A DNA stretch of 64,000 bases from Brevundimonas sp. M20 (GTDB lineage Bacteria; Pseudomonadota; Alphaproteobacteria; Caulobacterales; Caulobacteraceae). Under the pieces are notes generated by a model that saw only the letters and a program-made list of their open reading frames with translations, searched no databases and was not told the origin of the DNA. The stretch is from assembly GCF_006547065.1 (NCBI RefSeq), contig NZ_CP041243.1, positions 620,001 through 684,000 of the forward strand, given 5' to 3'. Both the position numbers and the translations under genes were made by a program. This document shows, piece by piece, positions 1 to 8,290 of the stretch. Within the stretch, counting starts at the first letter, position 1; each line of letters opens with the position of its first letter.

Positions 1-411
1 GCGGTGGTTGATCAGGGCGTACTGATAGGCCTGATTGGACAGGTGCTCGCCCAGCACCACGACCACAGCCAGCCCGATGACCAGCCAGCCGGGCTGGGTC
101 CACAGGGCGATGGCCAGCACGAACAGCGGAACCATGACCGCCCAGTTGAACGCGAAAAATTTCAGCGCCTGCACGACATAGCGGTCGAAGACGCCGTGAT
201 CCTCGCCGGCCGAGCGGCGCTGGATGTCGATGTGGCGCTCGAAATTGAAGGCGAAGGCGAACAGGCCGACCAGGGTCGCGATCAGGCCGAACCGGCCCGC
301 CTGCGCGATCTGCAGGCCGTAGGTGGCCGTCAGGATGAAGGCCGCGCGGGTGCCCACATCGACCAGCTTCACCCCGACCAGAAACAGGTCGCGTCGGCGT
401 TGGGTGGTCAC
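1..411 (-). CDS. Polytopic membrane protein, probable polysaccharide flippase (partial, N-terminus only)
   Basis: The reading frame runs off the left edge, leaving 137 codons. I start it at a GTG that shares four bases (GTGA) with the stop of the upstream SDR gene, the usual coupling in this operon. The visible protein has a basic N-terminus (TTQRRRD) and hydrophobic segments at about residues 10-32, 41-57, 84-104 and 109-122, so it is an inner-membrane protein. The pattern of paired helices with short basic loops, and its place at the end of a surface-sugar cluster, suggest a Wzx/MATE-type polysaccharide exporter. That is inference from context; no diagnostic motif is visible in this fragment. 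It could also be a different integral membrane protein such as a polymerase. Confidence 0.6.
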   Translation of the reverse strand, partial: MTTQRRRDLFLVGVKLVDVGTRAAFILTATYGLQIAQAGRFGLIATLVGLFAFAFNFERHIDIQRRSAGEDHGVFDRYVVQALKFFAFNWAVMVPLFVLAIALWTQPGWLVIGLAVVVVLGEHLSNQAYQYALINHR

Positions 412-1220
412 CAGGCGGTCCACCCGCCGTCCACCGCCAGCACCTGACCGGTGACATAGGAGGAGGCCTCGCTGGCCAGGAACAGAAGCGGCGGCGCCAT
501 CTCCTCGCCCCGGGCCATCCGGCCCATCGGGACCCGCGAGGAATACAGGTCTCCGAACACGGAGTTCTGGCCGCTGGAGACGCCGCCCGGGACGAGGCAG
601 TTCACCCGGATGCCCTTGTCGGCCCAGTGGGTCGCCAGCCATTTGGTCAGGCCGACGACGGCCGCCTTGGACGCCGAATAGACGGCCGGGGTGTTGATCG
701 GGCCGCCGAGATAGTCCGAGCCTTCGTAGATGCGGCTGTCAGGCCCGACGAGGCCATAGATGGAGGCGGTCTGGATCACCCGTCCGCCGCGTCCGGCCTT
801 AAGCATCTCCCTGCCGACCGCCTGCGCCATCAGGAACATGCCGTCGATATTGACGCTCATCACCTCGCGCCAGACGTCGAGACTGTAGGTCTCGAACGGC
901 TCGAAGAAGGCGCGCACGTCGGCGGTCTTGGTGGCCGCATTGTTGACCAGCACGTCGATGCGACCGAACCGGGCCATGACCGCATCCACCGCCGTCTGCA
1001 CCGACACGGGATCCGACACGTCGCAGCCGAAGCCGGCGCAGGCGTCGCCGATCTCCGAGGCGGCGGCTTTCGCCGCGTCCTCGAACAGATCCACGACCGC
1101 CACCTGCGCGCCCGCCTCGGCCAGTGCGCGGCAGAACAGCCGGCCGAGGATGCCCGCGCCGCCGGTGACCAGCGCAACCTGTCCGTCCAGTCGCGTCACA
1201 GCGAAGGTGGGCGCGGTCAT
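408..1220 (-). CDS. SDR-family oxidoreductase of the surface-sugar cluster
   Basis: This 270-residue protein is a classical short-chain dehydrogenase/reductase. It has the nucleotide-binding TGGAGILG at residues 19-26, the NNAATKT motif, a catalytic YSASK near residue 183 and the typical C-terminal VDGGW. The start ATG overlaps the stop of the upstream aminotransferase gene (TGATG). SDRs with this neighbourhood (class III aminotransferase, CMP-sugar synthetase, WbpG-type amidotransferase) recur in glycan clusters and resemble PtmA of Campylobacter flagellin glycosylation. A role in oxidising or reducing a sugar precursor is therefore likely. The substrate cannot be read from the sequence. Confidence 0.85.
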   Translation of the reverse strand: MTAPTFAVTRLDGQVALVTGGAGILGRLFCRALAEAGAQVAVVDLFEDAAKAAASEIGDACAGFGCDVSDPVSVQTAVDAVMARFGRIDVLVNNAATKTADVRAFFEPFETYSLDVWREVMSVNIDGMFLMAQAVGREMLKAGRGGRVIQTASIYGLVGPDSRIYEGSDYLGGPINTPAVYSASKAAVVGLTKWLATHWADKGIRVNCLVPGGVSSGQNSVFGDLYSSRVPMGRMARGEEMAPPLLFLASEASSYVTGQVLAVDGGWTAW

Positions 1221-2611
1221 CAGTTATGCGTCCGGAAGACCGGCTTGATCGCCGGGCCGTTCAGCTGCGTTTCCACGCCTGCGTCGAGCGCCTTTTTGTA
1301 GACGCCCAGCGCGCCGTCGAAGGCATCCAGCGTCGTGGCCAGTTCTGCGTCGCCGTGGGCCTGCGAAATCGCCAGCCAGGGCATCATCACGCCGCGCTTC
1401 AGCATCTCCTGCGAGAACAGGGTGCGCATGGGCAGGGAGGGCGCGCCCGAGGCGTCGCGGGTCACATAGTTCAGGGCGACCGCCGGACCTTCCATGAAAA
1501 CGTGGTCCTGCAGGCCGTGGCGGCCCGCGACATCGGCGAGACCCGCCTTCAGCTTCGCGCCGTAGGCCCAGATATGGCCCGGGACGTCGTCGGCGGCGTT
1601 GATGCGTGTGGCCTCGACGAAGGCGCCCAGGGCCGGCATTTCCGCGCCGTGGGTCGAGGACAGCAGGAAGGTCCGCTCCATCCCCGGCTTGTCGATGGAG
1701 CCGACCTCCATGAACTCCCGCTTGCCGACGACCGCGGCCAGTGAGAAGCCGTTGGCCATCGCCTTTCCGTAGGTGGCCAGATCAGCCTCGATCCCGAACA
1801 CTTCCTGCGCGCCCTTCAGATGCCAGCGGAAGCCGGTGATCATCTCGTCCAGTATGAACAGGGCGCCGTTGGCGTGGGCCAGATCGCGCACCTGATGCAG
1901 GAATCCGCCGGCATGGTGGTCGGGCCCGGAATTCGGTTCGGGCGGCAGGCCCGGATCACCGTTGGCGAGGTGCGGCCAGATGTGGGTCGAGGGCTCCAGC
2001 ATCACTGCGGCGATCTGGTCCGGATACTGGTCGAACAGGGCCTTCAGCGAGCCCATGTCGTTGTAGTCGAAGACCAGGGTGGTCGCCGCGTGATCATCCA
2101 GTGTGCCGCGCTTGATCGCGGTGACGCCGATGAACCAGTCGTCGAACGAGAAGAAGGGATGCTGGCGCGGCACGCAGACGTAGCGGCGGCCGGTGTAGGC
2201 GCGCGCGATCTTCACCGCGGCGGTGGTGACGTTGGAGCCGTTCTTGCCGAACTTCACCATCTCCGCGCAGGGGATCAGGTCGCAGATCAACTCGGCGGCT
2301 TCCAGCTCGATCTCGGTGGCGCGGGTCAGGTTCACCCCGTTCTCGATCTGGCGAATGGCGGCGGCGTTCACCCGGTCATCGGCATAGCCGATGGTCACCG
2401 CGCGCAGGGCCATCCCGTAGTCGAGATACCGATTGCCGTGAGTGTCCCAGACATGGGCGCCCTTGCCCCGGCTCAGGACCGGCGGCGCGATGGACGGAAA
2501 CTGGTCGTCACCCCGCGAATAGGTGTGGGCGCCGCCCGGGATCGCCTTGTGCAGGCGCGCGCGCAGGGCGGCGAAATCGGCTTGGGTGTTGCTTTTCGGG
2601 TCGGTCGTCAT
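1220..2611 (-). CDS. Class III PLP-dependent aminotransferase (glutamate-1-semialdehyde aminomutase-like)
   Basis: This 463-residue protein belongs to aminotransferase class III, the fold of HemL. It shows the cofactor-contacting ILDEMITGFR and the Schiff-base lysine region TYGKAMANGF. It is about 30 residues longer than typical HemL, and its place inside a glycan operon argues against a role in tetrapyrrole synthesis. I infer that it moves an amino group onto or within a keto-sugar or keto-acid precursor. It lies 13 bp after the acetyltransferase-like gene and overlaps the SDR start by three bases, so the three are probably co-translated. HemL-like paralogues beside CMP-sugar synthetases are known in other bacterial surface-glycan loci, but their chemistry is poorly defined. 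Confidence 0.85.
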   Translation of the reverse strand: MTTDPKSNTQADFAALRARLHKAIPGGAHTYSRGDDQFPSIAPPVLSRGKGAHVWDTHGNRYLDYGMALRAVTIGYADDRVNAAAIRQIENGVNLTRATEIELEAAELICDLIPCAEMVKFGKNGSNVTTAAVKIARAYTGRRYVCVPRQHPFFSFDDWFIGVTAIKRGTLDDHAATTLVFDYNDMGSLKALFDQYPDQIAAVMLEPSTHIWPHLANGDPGLPPEPNSGPDHHAGGFLHQVRDLAHANGALFILDEMITGFRWHLKGAQEVFGIEADLATYGKAMANGFSLAAVVGKREFMEVGSIDKPGMERTFLLSSTHGAEMPALGAFVEATRINAADDVPGHIWAYGAKLKAGLADVAGRHGLQDHVFMEGPAVALNYVTRDASGAPSLPMRTLFSQEMLKRGVMMPWLAISQAHGDAELATTLDAFDGALGVYKKALDAGVETQLNGPAIKPVFRTHN

Positions 2612-2624
2612 CGTCTCGGCATCC

Positions 2625-3290
2625 TCACACCCGCCACAGCGGGTAGGGCTTGTCCTGGCGTTTCAAGGTCGCGGTCTTGGGGCCGCCTATGTAGAGCGTA
2701 TGGTCGGGCAGGTCGCGGTCCAGCACCAGAGATTCCGTCGCGATCTGGCAATGATCCCCGACGGTGCACCCGCCCAGCACCGCGCTGCCCGGGCGCAAGG
2801 TCACATGCTTGCCGAAGGTCGGGTAGACGTCGTGGTTCGAGCCGACGCCGCAGCGCTGGTAGGCGACGAAGAAGTCGCTGTAGTTCCCGCGTCCCAGCAC
2901 CGTCGCCAACGGGTGCACCAGCAGGAAGACCGACGGCAACGACACCTCATAGAAGGCGTCGATCCCGTGCAGCGCCTTGTTCAGCAGGAACAGTTTGGAG
3001 CAGGTCGAGGCGGGGCCGCCCTGCCGGAACAGTTCGTTCGACAGCAGGTACAGCCACATCGCGTACTGGTCGCCGTGCAGGTGGCTGAACACCGCCGTCT
3101 CGCCGTCGAAGAAGTACTTGTTGTCGACGTGGCTGAAGCAGTGCTCCAGCCGCGACAGGGCGACGATCACGGCGGACATCAGGTCGTCGGCCTCGACCAC
3201 GTCCGGATCGGGGAACATGGCGTTGACCTGATGGGCGGCGTAGGCGGCCAGCCCGGGAGCGTCCAGACTGGAGCGAACACGCAGGGTCAT
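2625..3290 (-). CDS. Serine-acetyltransferase-like hexapeptide-repeat protein
   Basis: I start this gene at the ATG that overlaps the upstream hydroxylase stop (ATGA), giving 221 residues. An upstream in-frame start exists but lies inside the neighbour. The C-terminal half carries left-handed beta-helix repeats (GSAVLGGCTVGDHCQIATES), and the N-terminal half is helical, as in CysE-type serine O-acetyltransferases. Many sugar O- or N-acetyltransferases share this fold, and in this operon an acyl transfer to a sugar is the more likely role than cysteine synthesis. The usual hexapeptide block is short here, with only a few recognisable turns, so catalytic competence is uncertain. Confidence 0.7.
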   Translation of the reverse strand: MTLRVRSSLDAPGLAAYAAHQVNAMFPDPDVVEADDLMSAVIVALSRLEHCFSHVDNKYFFDGETAVFSHLHGDQYAMWLYLLSNELFRQGGPASTCSKLFLLNKALHGIDAFYEVSLPSVFLLVHPLATVLGRGNYSDFFVAYQRCGVGSNHDVYPTFGKHVTLRPGSAVLGGCTVGDHCQIATESLVLDRDLPDHTLYIGGPKTATLKRQDKPYPLWRV

Positions 3291-4168
3291 GCGGCGGTCT
3301 CCATGTTCGGTGCGGCCTTCTTCGCCCGCGCCAGCTTCCACAGACCATGGATGGGCGCGATCTGACCGTAGAGGAAGCCCTGCGGAATCTGCTCGTGATG
3401 CAGACCGTAGCTCAGGGGCTTGTCGCCACGCGGGACATAGGTGCCGAACATCCGGTCCCAGATCGCGAAGACGCCCGCGAAATTGCGGTCGATATGCTCC
3501 GGCGCCCTGGAATGGTGGGTGCCGTGGAAGCTCGGCGAGACGATCAGCCAGCCCAGCGGGCCGTAGGTCCAGGTCTGCCCCGAGTGCTCAAGGCATGATC
3601 GCAGCACCATGAACAGATACAGCGCCAGCGGCACGGCCGCCGAGCCCGTGATGACGCCGATGGGAAACAGCATCACCATGTCCAGCAACCGGTCCAGCAG
3701 GGGGAAGCGGAAGCGGGTGAAGACATTCAGCTCGCTCTGCGAGTGATGCACCTTGTGGAACTGCCAAAGCACCGGCCAGGCATGCTTCCAGCGGTGCAGC
3801 CAGTAGGCGGCGAAGTCCGTGACGATCAGTGTGACGACGAGCTTCAGCCACAGGGGCGCGGCGGCGATGGCGTCCAGCCGAAGCCAGGGCAGGTCGCCGT
3901 CGATGGTCGCGTTCAGTCCCGCAGCCACCGGCGCGAGGATCAGCAAGGCCTCCAGATGGCTGAGCTCCAGCACGGCGTAGAGCATGTCGGTGCGGACATT
4001 GCGCGAGGTGTAGCGCTTCCAGACATTCCGCCGCTGGATCAGTTCAGCGACGACGACCGCCGTCAGCGCGACCGCCAGGATGATGTAGAAGGGAAGCTCG
4101 GCGCCGATGTTGCGCGCGGCGGCGTTCACCGCCTTGATCGCCAGAGCCTGTATCCCCCCGAAGTCCAT
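3287..4168 (-). CDS. Sterol desaturase / fatty acid hydroxylase family membrane protein
   Basis: This 293-residue protein has the three histidine clusters of the di-iron membrane hydroxylases: HRWKH at 125-129, HKVHH at 138-142 and HGTHH at 215-219. Several hydrophobic segments (about 25-42, 70-88, 105-125 and 165-190) place it in the inner membrane. The family hydroxylates or desaturates lipids using oxygen. Its start overlaps the HisF-like stop (TGATG) and its end overlaps the acetyltransferase-like start (ATGA), so it belongs to the glycan operon. It may modify a lipid carrier, a lipid A acyl chain or an acyl group on the sugar; this is inference. The substrate is unknown. Confidence 0.85.
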   Translation of the reverse strand: MDFGGIQALAIKAVNAAARNIGAELPFYIILAVALTAVVVAELIQRRNVWKRYTSRNVRTDMLYAVLELSHLEALLILAPVAAGLNATIDGDLPWLRLDAIAAAPLWLKLVVTLIVTDFAAYWLHRWKHAWPVLWQFHKVHHSQSELNVFTRFRFPLLDRLLDMVMLFPIGVITGSAAVPLALYLFMVLRSCLEHSGQTWTYGPLGWLIVSPSFHGTHHSRAPEHIDRNFAGVFAIWDRMFGTYVPRGDKPLSYGLHHEQIPQGFLYGQIAPIHGLWKLARAKKAAPNMETAA

Positions 4169-4944
4169 CAGGACCGGCTGCCCTTCTGGTTGCGGACATA
4201 GACGCCGTTGGTGGCCAGATAGGTCCGCACCTTGATCGGGCTGTGATCGGTGAAGATGAACATGGAAGAGATGGTGATCGCCGAGGCGCCCGCGTCCAGC
4301 GCCGCCTTGCAGTCCGCCAACGACCCGGCGCCCGACGAGGCGATCAGGGGGATCGACAGCCTGTTCGACAGGTCGCCGATCAGATCCAGATCATAGCCGT
4401 TCATCATGCCGTCGCGGTCTATGGATGACATCAGGATCTCGCCTGCGTGCAGGTCCTGCATGCGCTGGGCGAACTCGATCGGATCCTGGCTGGTCGGGGT
4501 CGTGCCGCCACGCCCGACGACGCGCTTCTTTCCGAACTCGTCGGCCTGATAGTCGATGGAGACGACGATGCACTGGTCGCCGAACCGGCTGGCGGCCTGG
4601 GTGATGAAGTCCGGGTTCTCGATGGCGGCGCTGTTGATGCTGACCTTGTCGGCGCCGCTCTTCAGCAGGCTTTCGATCTGCTCCAGCGTGGTCACGCCGC
4701 CGCCGACGGTCAGGGGCACGAAGACCTCCTCGGCCACCCGTTCGATGACGTTGCCGGTGACGACCCGTCCCTCGTTGGTTGCGTCGATGTCCACGAACAG
4801 CAGTTCGTCCACGCCGTAGGAGTCATAGACCTTGGCGGTCGAGACCGGGTTCCCGGCCTCGCGCTGATCGTCGTGGAACCGGCGCATCTTCACCAGACGG
4901 CCGCCGCGGATCAGGAATTTCGGGATGATCCGTTTCTTCAGCAT
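4168..4944 (-). CDS. HisF-like cyclase-subunit homologue of a sugar amidotransferase system
   Basis: I start at the ATG joined to the HisH-like stop (TGATG), giving 258 residues; longer upstream frames only shadow hisH. The protein has the HisF barrel signatures, including VDIDAT, VGGGV near residue 80 and SSGAGS. However, the catalytic Asp11 of true imidazole-glycerol-phosphate synthase, normally in a CLDV context, is Leu11 here (RIIPKFLIRGG). The second acid, in VVSIDYQ (Asp131), is kept. This matches HisF2-type proteins of O-antigen clusters, which pass HisH-derived ammonia to a WbpG-type enzyme. Adjacent hisH-like and wbpG-like genes support that role over histidine biosynthesis. Confidence 0.88.
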   Translation of the reverse strand: MLKKRIIPKFLIRGGRLVKMRRFHDDQREAGNPVSTAKVYDSYGVDELLFVDIDATNEGRVVTGNVIERVAEEVFVPLTVGGGVTTLEQIESLLKSGADKVSINSAAIENPDFITQAASRFGDQCIVVSIDYQADEFGKKRVVGRGGTTPTSQDPIEFAQRMQDLHAGEILMSSIDRDGMMNGYDLDLIGDLSNRLSIPLIASSGAGSLADCKAALDAGASAITISSMFIFTDHSPIKVRTYLATNGVYVRNQKGSRS

Positions 4945-5564
4945 CAGAATTCGTGCGCCAGCCAGTTCTGCAACAGCTGCAGGCCATTGTCTTGGCTCTT
5001 CTCCGGATGGAACTGGGCCGCGACCAGATTGCCCCGCCGCACCGCCGCGGTGAAGGGGCCGCCGTGGTCGCAGGTGCCCGCCACGTCCGCCGGATCGGCG
5101 CAGACCATGTGGAAGGAGTGGACGAAATAGTAGTCGCTCTCGCCCGAAGGCAGGCCCTTGAACAGCCACTCGTCCGGGGCGAAAGAGACGGCGTTCCAGC
5201 CGACGTGCGGCACCTTGGCCGGGCGCTGCACCTGAAGCGGGCGGATTTCCGCGTCCAGCCAGCCCAGACCTTCATGCTCGCCGTGTTCGAAGCTCTTCCT
5301 GGCGAACAGCTGCATGCCCAGACAGACGCCCAGCACCGGCTTCTTCACCTCCAGCGCCAGCCGGTTCAGCACCGGGCGCAGGTTCTTGGCGTCGATGGCG
5401 GCCATGGCGTCGCCGAACGCGCCGACGCCGGGCAGGACCAGCCGGTCCGCCTCTTCCAGCTCGTCGAAGTCGGCGGTCACGACCGCGTCCTCGCCGATGT
5501 ACTCGAAGGCGTTCATCAGCGAACGGACGTTGCCCATGCCGTAGTCGATGATGGCGATGGTCAT
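4944..5564 (-). CDS. HisH-like glutamine amidotransferase of the sugar amidation system
   Basis: This 206-residue protein is a class I glutamine amidotransferase of the HisH type. It has the nucleophile Cys81 in GVCLGMQLFA and the His186/Glu188 pair in FHPEKS, so the glutaminase triad is complete. Its expected role is to release ammonia from glutamine and channel it through the HisF-like partner encoded next. It overlaps that gene by one base and follows the WbpG-type gene after a 13-bp gap. In Pseudomonas and Campylobacter clusters this trio forms acetamidino groups on surface sugars. A true hisH for histidine synthesis would normally sit in a his operon, which is absent here. Confidence 0.9.
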   Translation of the reverse strand: MTIAIIDYGMGNVRSLMNAFEYIGEDAVVTADFDELEEADRLVLPGVGAFGDAMAAIDAKNLRPVLNRLALEVKKPVLGVCLGMQLFARKSFEHGEHEGLGWLDAEIRPLQVQRPAKVPHVGWNAVSFAPDEWLFKGLPSGESDYYFVHSFHMVCADPADVAGTCDHGGPFTAAVRRGNLVAAQFHPEKSQDNGLQLLQNWLAHEF

Positions 5565-5577
5565 CGGGCGCGCGCTC

Positions 5578-6747
5578 CTACTTCGGTGGGCCGACCTTGA
5601 GGTCGCTCAGGTCCGTGCGGTCCCATTTGTCGAAGTCCGGCATGACGTCGCCGGTCTCCAGATTTTTGCGATCAAACTTCCACGGGTGGACCTGGTGCGG
5701 GGCCAGGATGTCGTAGAACTCGTCTTCGGTGATCTGCAGGTGTTGCAGGAACCAGTCCATGGAGGCCGGGCGCTTGCCGTCGTACCTGGCCTCGATCTCC
5801 AGCGCCTCCTCGCGGGTCTTGCGACCGTTGCGGATGTCGATGGACAGCAGGTGGTTCGCCCGACCGTAGCCGCGCTTCACATATTTCGACCAGTCGCGCA
5901 TGCCCTGGAAGGTGCACTCGATCTTTTCGTAGTCGTACTCGGGCGGCACGCCCTCGACTTCCTGCCCCTTCCAGCCGAGCTCCTTCTTGATCAGCTCGAC
6001 GTTCGCCTTGGTGTCCCACTCGATGTAGTTGCCCAGGCAGATCGACTGGACCTTGAGTTTGATCAGGTCCTTGCGCTTCGGATAGTCGAACATCCACAGG
6101 TCGCGGCGCTCCACCCGCCCCTGCAGGAACTCATACATGTCGTCCGCCGTGATCCCCTGGTTCATCAGGCGGTTGAAGCGCTTCTCGTCGACCTCCTCCA
6201 TCTCCTCGAAGGTGTACCAGCTGTGGTACTCGGCCGTGCTCTCGCCCCAGAACAGCAGCGGCACCTCGAAGCGGACGGCCATGTGCATGACGCCCGAATA
6301 GATGCCGGTGTGGCAGTGCCAGCAGAAGTCGCCCCGGCGCTTGAAGCTCTCCAGCATCAGCTCGCGCACGACGTGGAAATTCGGCGTGAACTCGACCACG
6401 TCGCAGCCCAGCTGCTTGAAGACCGAAGTGTTGTTCTCCTCGACCAGCGGCCGGTAGCCCCAGTGGTTATAGCGGACCACCAGCGGCTTAAGTTTCAGCA
6501 CCTTGATGATGTAATAGAGCTGGAAGACCGAGTCCTTGCCGCCCGAATAGGGGACGATGCAGTCGTACAGGCCCTTGCCCTTGTGGGCGGCCACGATCTC
6601 GTCGAGCTGGCGGCCACGGTCGGCCCAGTCGATCTTGTCCTGCTTGAACTCGACCTGACGGCAGACCGAGCACACCCCCTCTTCATCGTAGGTGATGGTG
6701 TCGACCGTCTCGGGGGTCAGGCAACGGGTGCACTTGCGCATGGTCAT
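5578..6747 (-). CDS. N-acetyl sugar amidotransferase (WbpG/PseA family)
   Basis: The 389-residue protein has two CxxC pairs near the N-terminus (Cys6/Cys9 and Cys26/Cys29), likely binding zinc, followed by the PP-loop ATP-pyrophosphatase motif SGGKDS at 68-73. This is the layout of WbpG and PseA, which adenylate an acetamido sugar and convert it to an acetamidino sugar using ammonia from HisH/HisF-type partners. Those partners are the next two genes, so the system looks complete. The start ATG overlaps the stop of the CMP-sugar synthetase gene (ATGA). The predicted product is an amidinated CMP- or UDP-linked sugar; which sugar cannot be told. Confidence 0.9.
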   Translation of the reverse strand: MTMRKCTRCLTPETVDTITYDEEGVCSVCRQVEFKQDKIDWADRGRQLDEIVAAHKGKGLYDCIVPYSGGKDSVFQLYYIIKVLKLKPLVVRYNHWGYRPLVEENNTSVFKQLGCDVVEFTPNFHVVRELMLESFKRRGDFCWHCHTGIYSGVMHMAVRFEVPLLFWGESTAEYHSWYTFEEMEEVDEKRFNRLMNQGITADDMYEFLQGRVERRDLWMFDYPKRKDLIKLKVQSICLGNYIEWDTKANVELIKKELGWKGQEVEGVPPEYDYEKIECTFQGMRDWSKYVKRGYGRANHLLSIDIRNGRKTREEALEIEARYDGKRPASMDWFLQHLQITEDEFYDILAPHQVHPWKFDRKNLETGDVMPDFDKWDRTDLSDLKVGPPK

Positions 6748-7493
6748 TCCGCGCCGGACGCAGAGGCCCGGCTTTCTTCAAGGATCGTATCAAGGTTCGA
6801 GGCGATCGCCTCGATGCAGATGAAGTCGACCAGATCGTCGACCTCGTGCGCCTTGTGGCGCGCGCTCTCATAGCCGAGCGTCCGGGTGTGGCAGAAGCCC
6901 TGCTCGCGACGCAGGGCCTCGACGGTCGAGATGTAGAGCGTCCCGTCCAGCGAGAAGAGGGGCTCGATGTCCTGCCGGCGCGGCATCTCGCCGAAGGTGG
7001 CGGAGGCGTAGGGAGTGATGCCGCCCTGACCGTTCTTGCGGACGGCGAAGGCGGGGTGGGTCGCTTCCAGCTTCGACACGCCGACGATGGCGTCCGCGTC
7101 GGCGGCGACCAATCGGGCCAGCGCGGCGTCCACGTCCGATCCTTCGGTCAGCGGCGAGGTCGGCTCCAGCAGCACGACGTAGTCGTAGACCTCGCCCTCC
7201 GCCGCCAACGTATCGACGGCGTGCAGGATGAAGCCGATGGACGGGGCGGTGTCGCTGGCCAGTTCGGCCGGACGCAGGAAGGGGGCCTCGGCGCCGTGGG
7301 CGACCGCGATGTCGGCGAACTCCCGGCTGTCGGTTGAAATGATCACCCGGTCCACATGGGCCGAGGCGCGCGCGGCCGCGATGGGCCAGGCCAGCAGGGG
7401 CTTGCCCGCCAGCATCCGGACGTTCTTGCCCGGCAGGCCCTTTGAGCCCGACCGCGCCGGAACGATGGCCAGAACGCGCTTGCCGTCGATCAT
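6744..7493 (-). CDS. Acylneuraminate cytidylyltransferase family protein (CMP-sugar synthetase)
   Basis: This 249-residue protein carries the NeuA/KdsB-type nucleotide-binding motif PARSGSKGLPGKN at residues 12-24. The family joins CMP to nonulosonic acids such as sialic, legionaminic or pseudaminic acid, or to KDO. Its start overlaps the glycosyltransferase stop and its end overlaps the amidotransferase start, so it is tightly coupled to both. No nonulosonate synthase (NeuB type) is in the window; it may lie past the left edge, or the substrate may be different. Similar proteins in flagellin glycan clusters (PtmB) act on legionaminic acid. Confidence 0.88.
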   Translation of the reverse strand: MIDGKRVLAIVPARSGSKGLPGKNVRMLAGKPLLAWPIAAARASAHVDRVIISTDSREFADIAVAHGAEAPFLRPAELASDTAPSIGFILHAVDTLAAEGEVYDYVVLLEPTSPLTEGSDVDAALARLVAADADAIVGVSKLEATHPAFAVRKNGQGGITPYASATFGEMPRRQDIEPLFSLDGTLYISTVEALRREQGFCHTRTLGYESARHKAHEVDDLVDFICIEAIASNLDTILEESRASASGAE

Positions 7494-8290
7494 TTGCCAC
7501 CGGCTCCCGCGATGTCCGGGGCCTTCACGAACGGGGCGCGGGCGCGCTGCACCGAACGGTCCAGCACCTTGTGCGCGAAGAACAGGGCCTTGGGGTAGTT
7601 GAGTCCGTGCGCCTGCTGGCTGGCGCGGATTTCGTCGTTCTGGCGGATGATGCTGGAGGCGTTGCCGCCGGTCGCGCCGCCCGAGCGCATCCGCACCCAG
7701 ATGCTGGGGATGTAGAGCGACTTCACCCGCGCCACATAGAAGGTCCGCAGCATGAAGTCGTAGTCGGCCGCCAGCCGGTAGGTGGTGTCGAAGCCGCCGA
7801 CCTTGTCGTACACGCTGCGGCGCAGGAACAGGGTCGGGTGGGCCGGGATGAATCCGCGGCGCAGGTTCTCGACCGTCGCCGGGCGCGACTTCCAGTGCCG
7901 CTCGATCTTCGAGGTGTCGACCGGGTCGACATAGACCAGATCGCCGTGCACGGCCTCCAGCTCCGGGTCCGCCTCGAAGGCCGCCATGACTTCCGACAGC
8001 GCTTCGGGCGTGCAGTAATAATCGTCGGAGTTGATGAAGCCGATGACCTCGCCGGTCGCTCGCGACAGGCCCTTGTTATAGGCATCGTAGATGCCCTTGT
8101 CGGGCTCGGACACGGCGGAGGTGACGCGCTGTCCCTCGCGGGCGACGATCTCCATCGTCTCGTCCTTCGAGCCGCCGTCCACGACCAGATATTCGAAGTC
8201 CGGCCAGGTCTGGGCGTTCACCGACCGCAGGGTGTCGGCGATGGTGCGCGCGCTGTTGTAGCTGGCGGTGATCAGGGAAAGCTTGGTCAT
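7490..8290 (-). CDS. GT2-family glycosyltransferase
   Basis: I start at the ATG overlapping the epimerase stop (TGATG), giving 266 residues. The GT-A fold begins at once (ITASYNSARTI), with the nucleotide-sugar Asp in VVDGGSKDE (Asp38) and the metal-binding INSDD near residues 87-90. There is no membrane anchor, so it is probably a cytoplasmic enzyme adding one sugar to a lipid carrier or protein. Closely related enzymes are annotated as WcaA/WfgS-like. The donor could be the CMP-sugar or a GDP-mannose-derived sugar made by the neighbours; GT2 enzymes usually use UDP-, GDP- or dTDP-sugars. Confidence 0.88.
   Translation of the reverse strand: MTKLSLITASYNSARTIADTLRSVNAQTWPDFEYLVVDGGSKDETMEIVAREGQRVTSAVSEPDKGIYDAYNKGLSRATGEVIGFINSDDYYCTPEALSEVMAAFEADPELEAVHGDLVYVDPVDTSKIERHWKSRPATVENLRRGFIPAHPTLFLRRSVYDKVGGFDTTYRLAADYDFMLRTFYVARVKSLYIPSIWVRMRSGGATGGNASSIIRQNDEIRASQQAHGLNYPKALFFAHKVLDRSVQRARAPFVKAPDIAGAGGK

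Noticed and set aside
4168..5564. Histidine biosynthesis genes hisH and hisF
   Set aside because: No other his genes are adjacent, the HisF-like protein lacks Asp11, and a WbpG-type amidotransferase gene is next door. A sugar-amidation role fits better.
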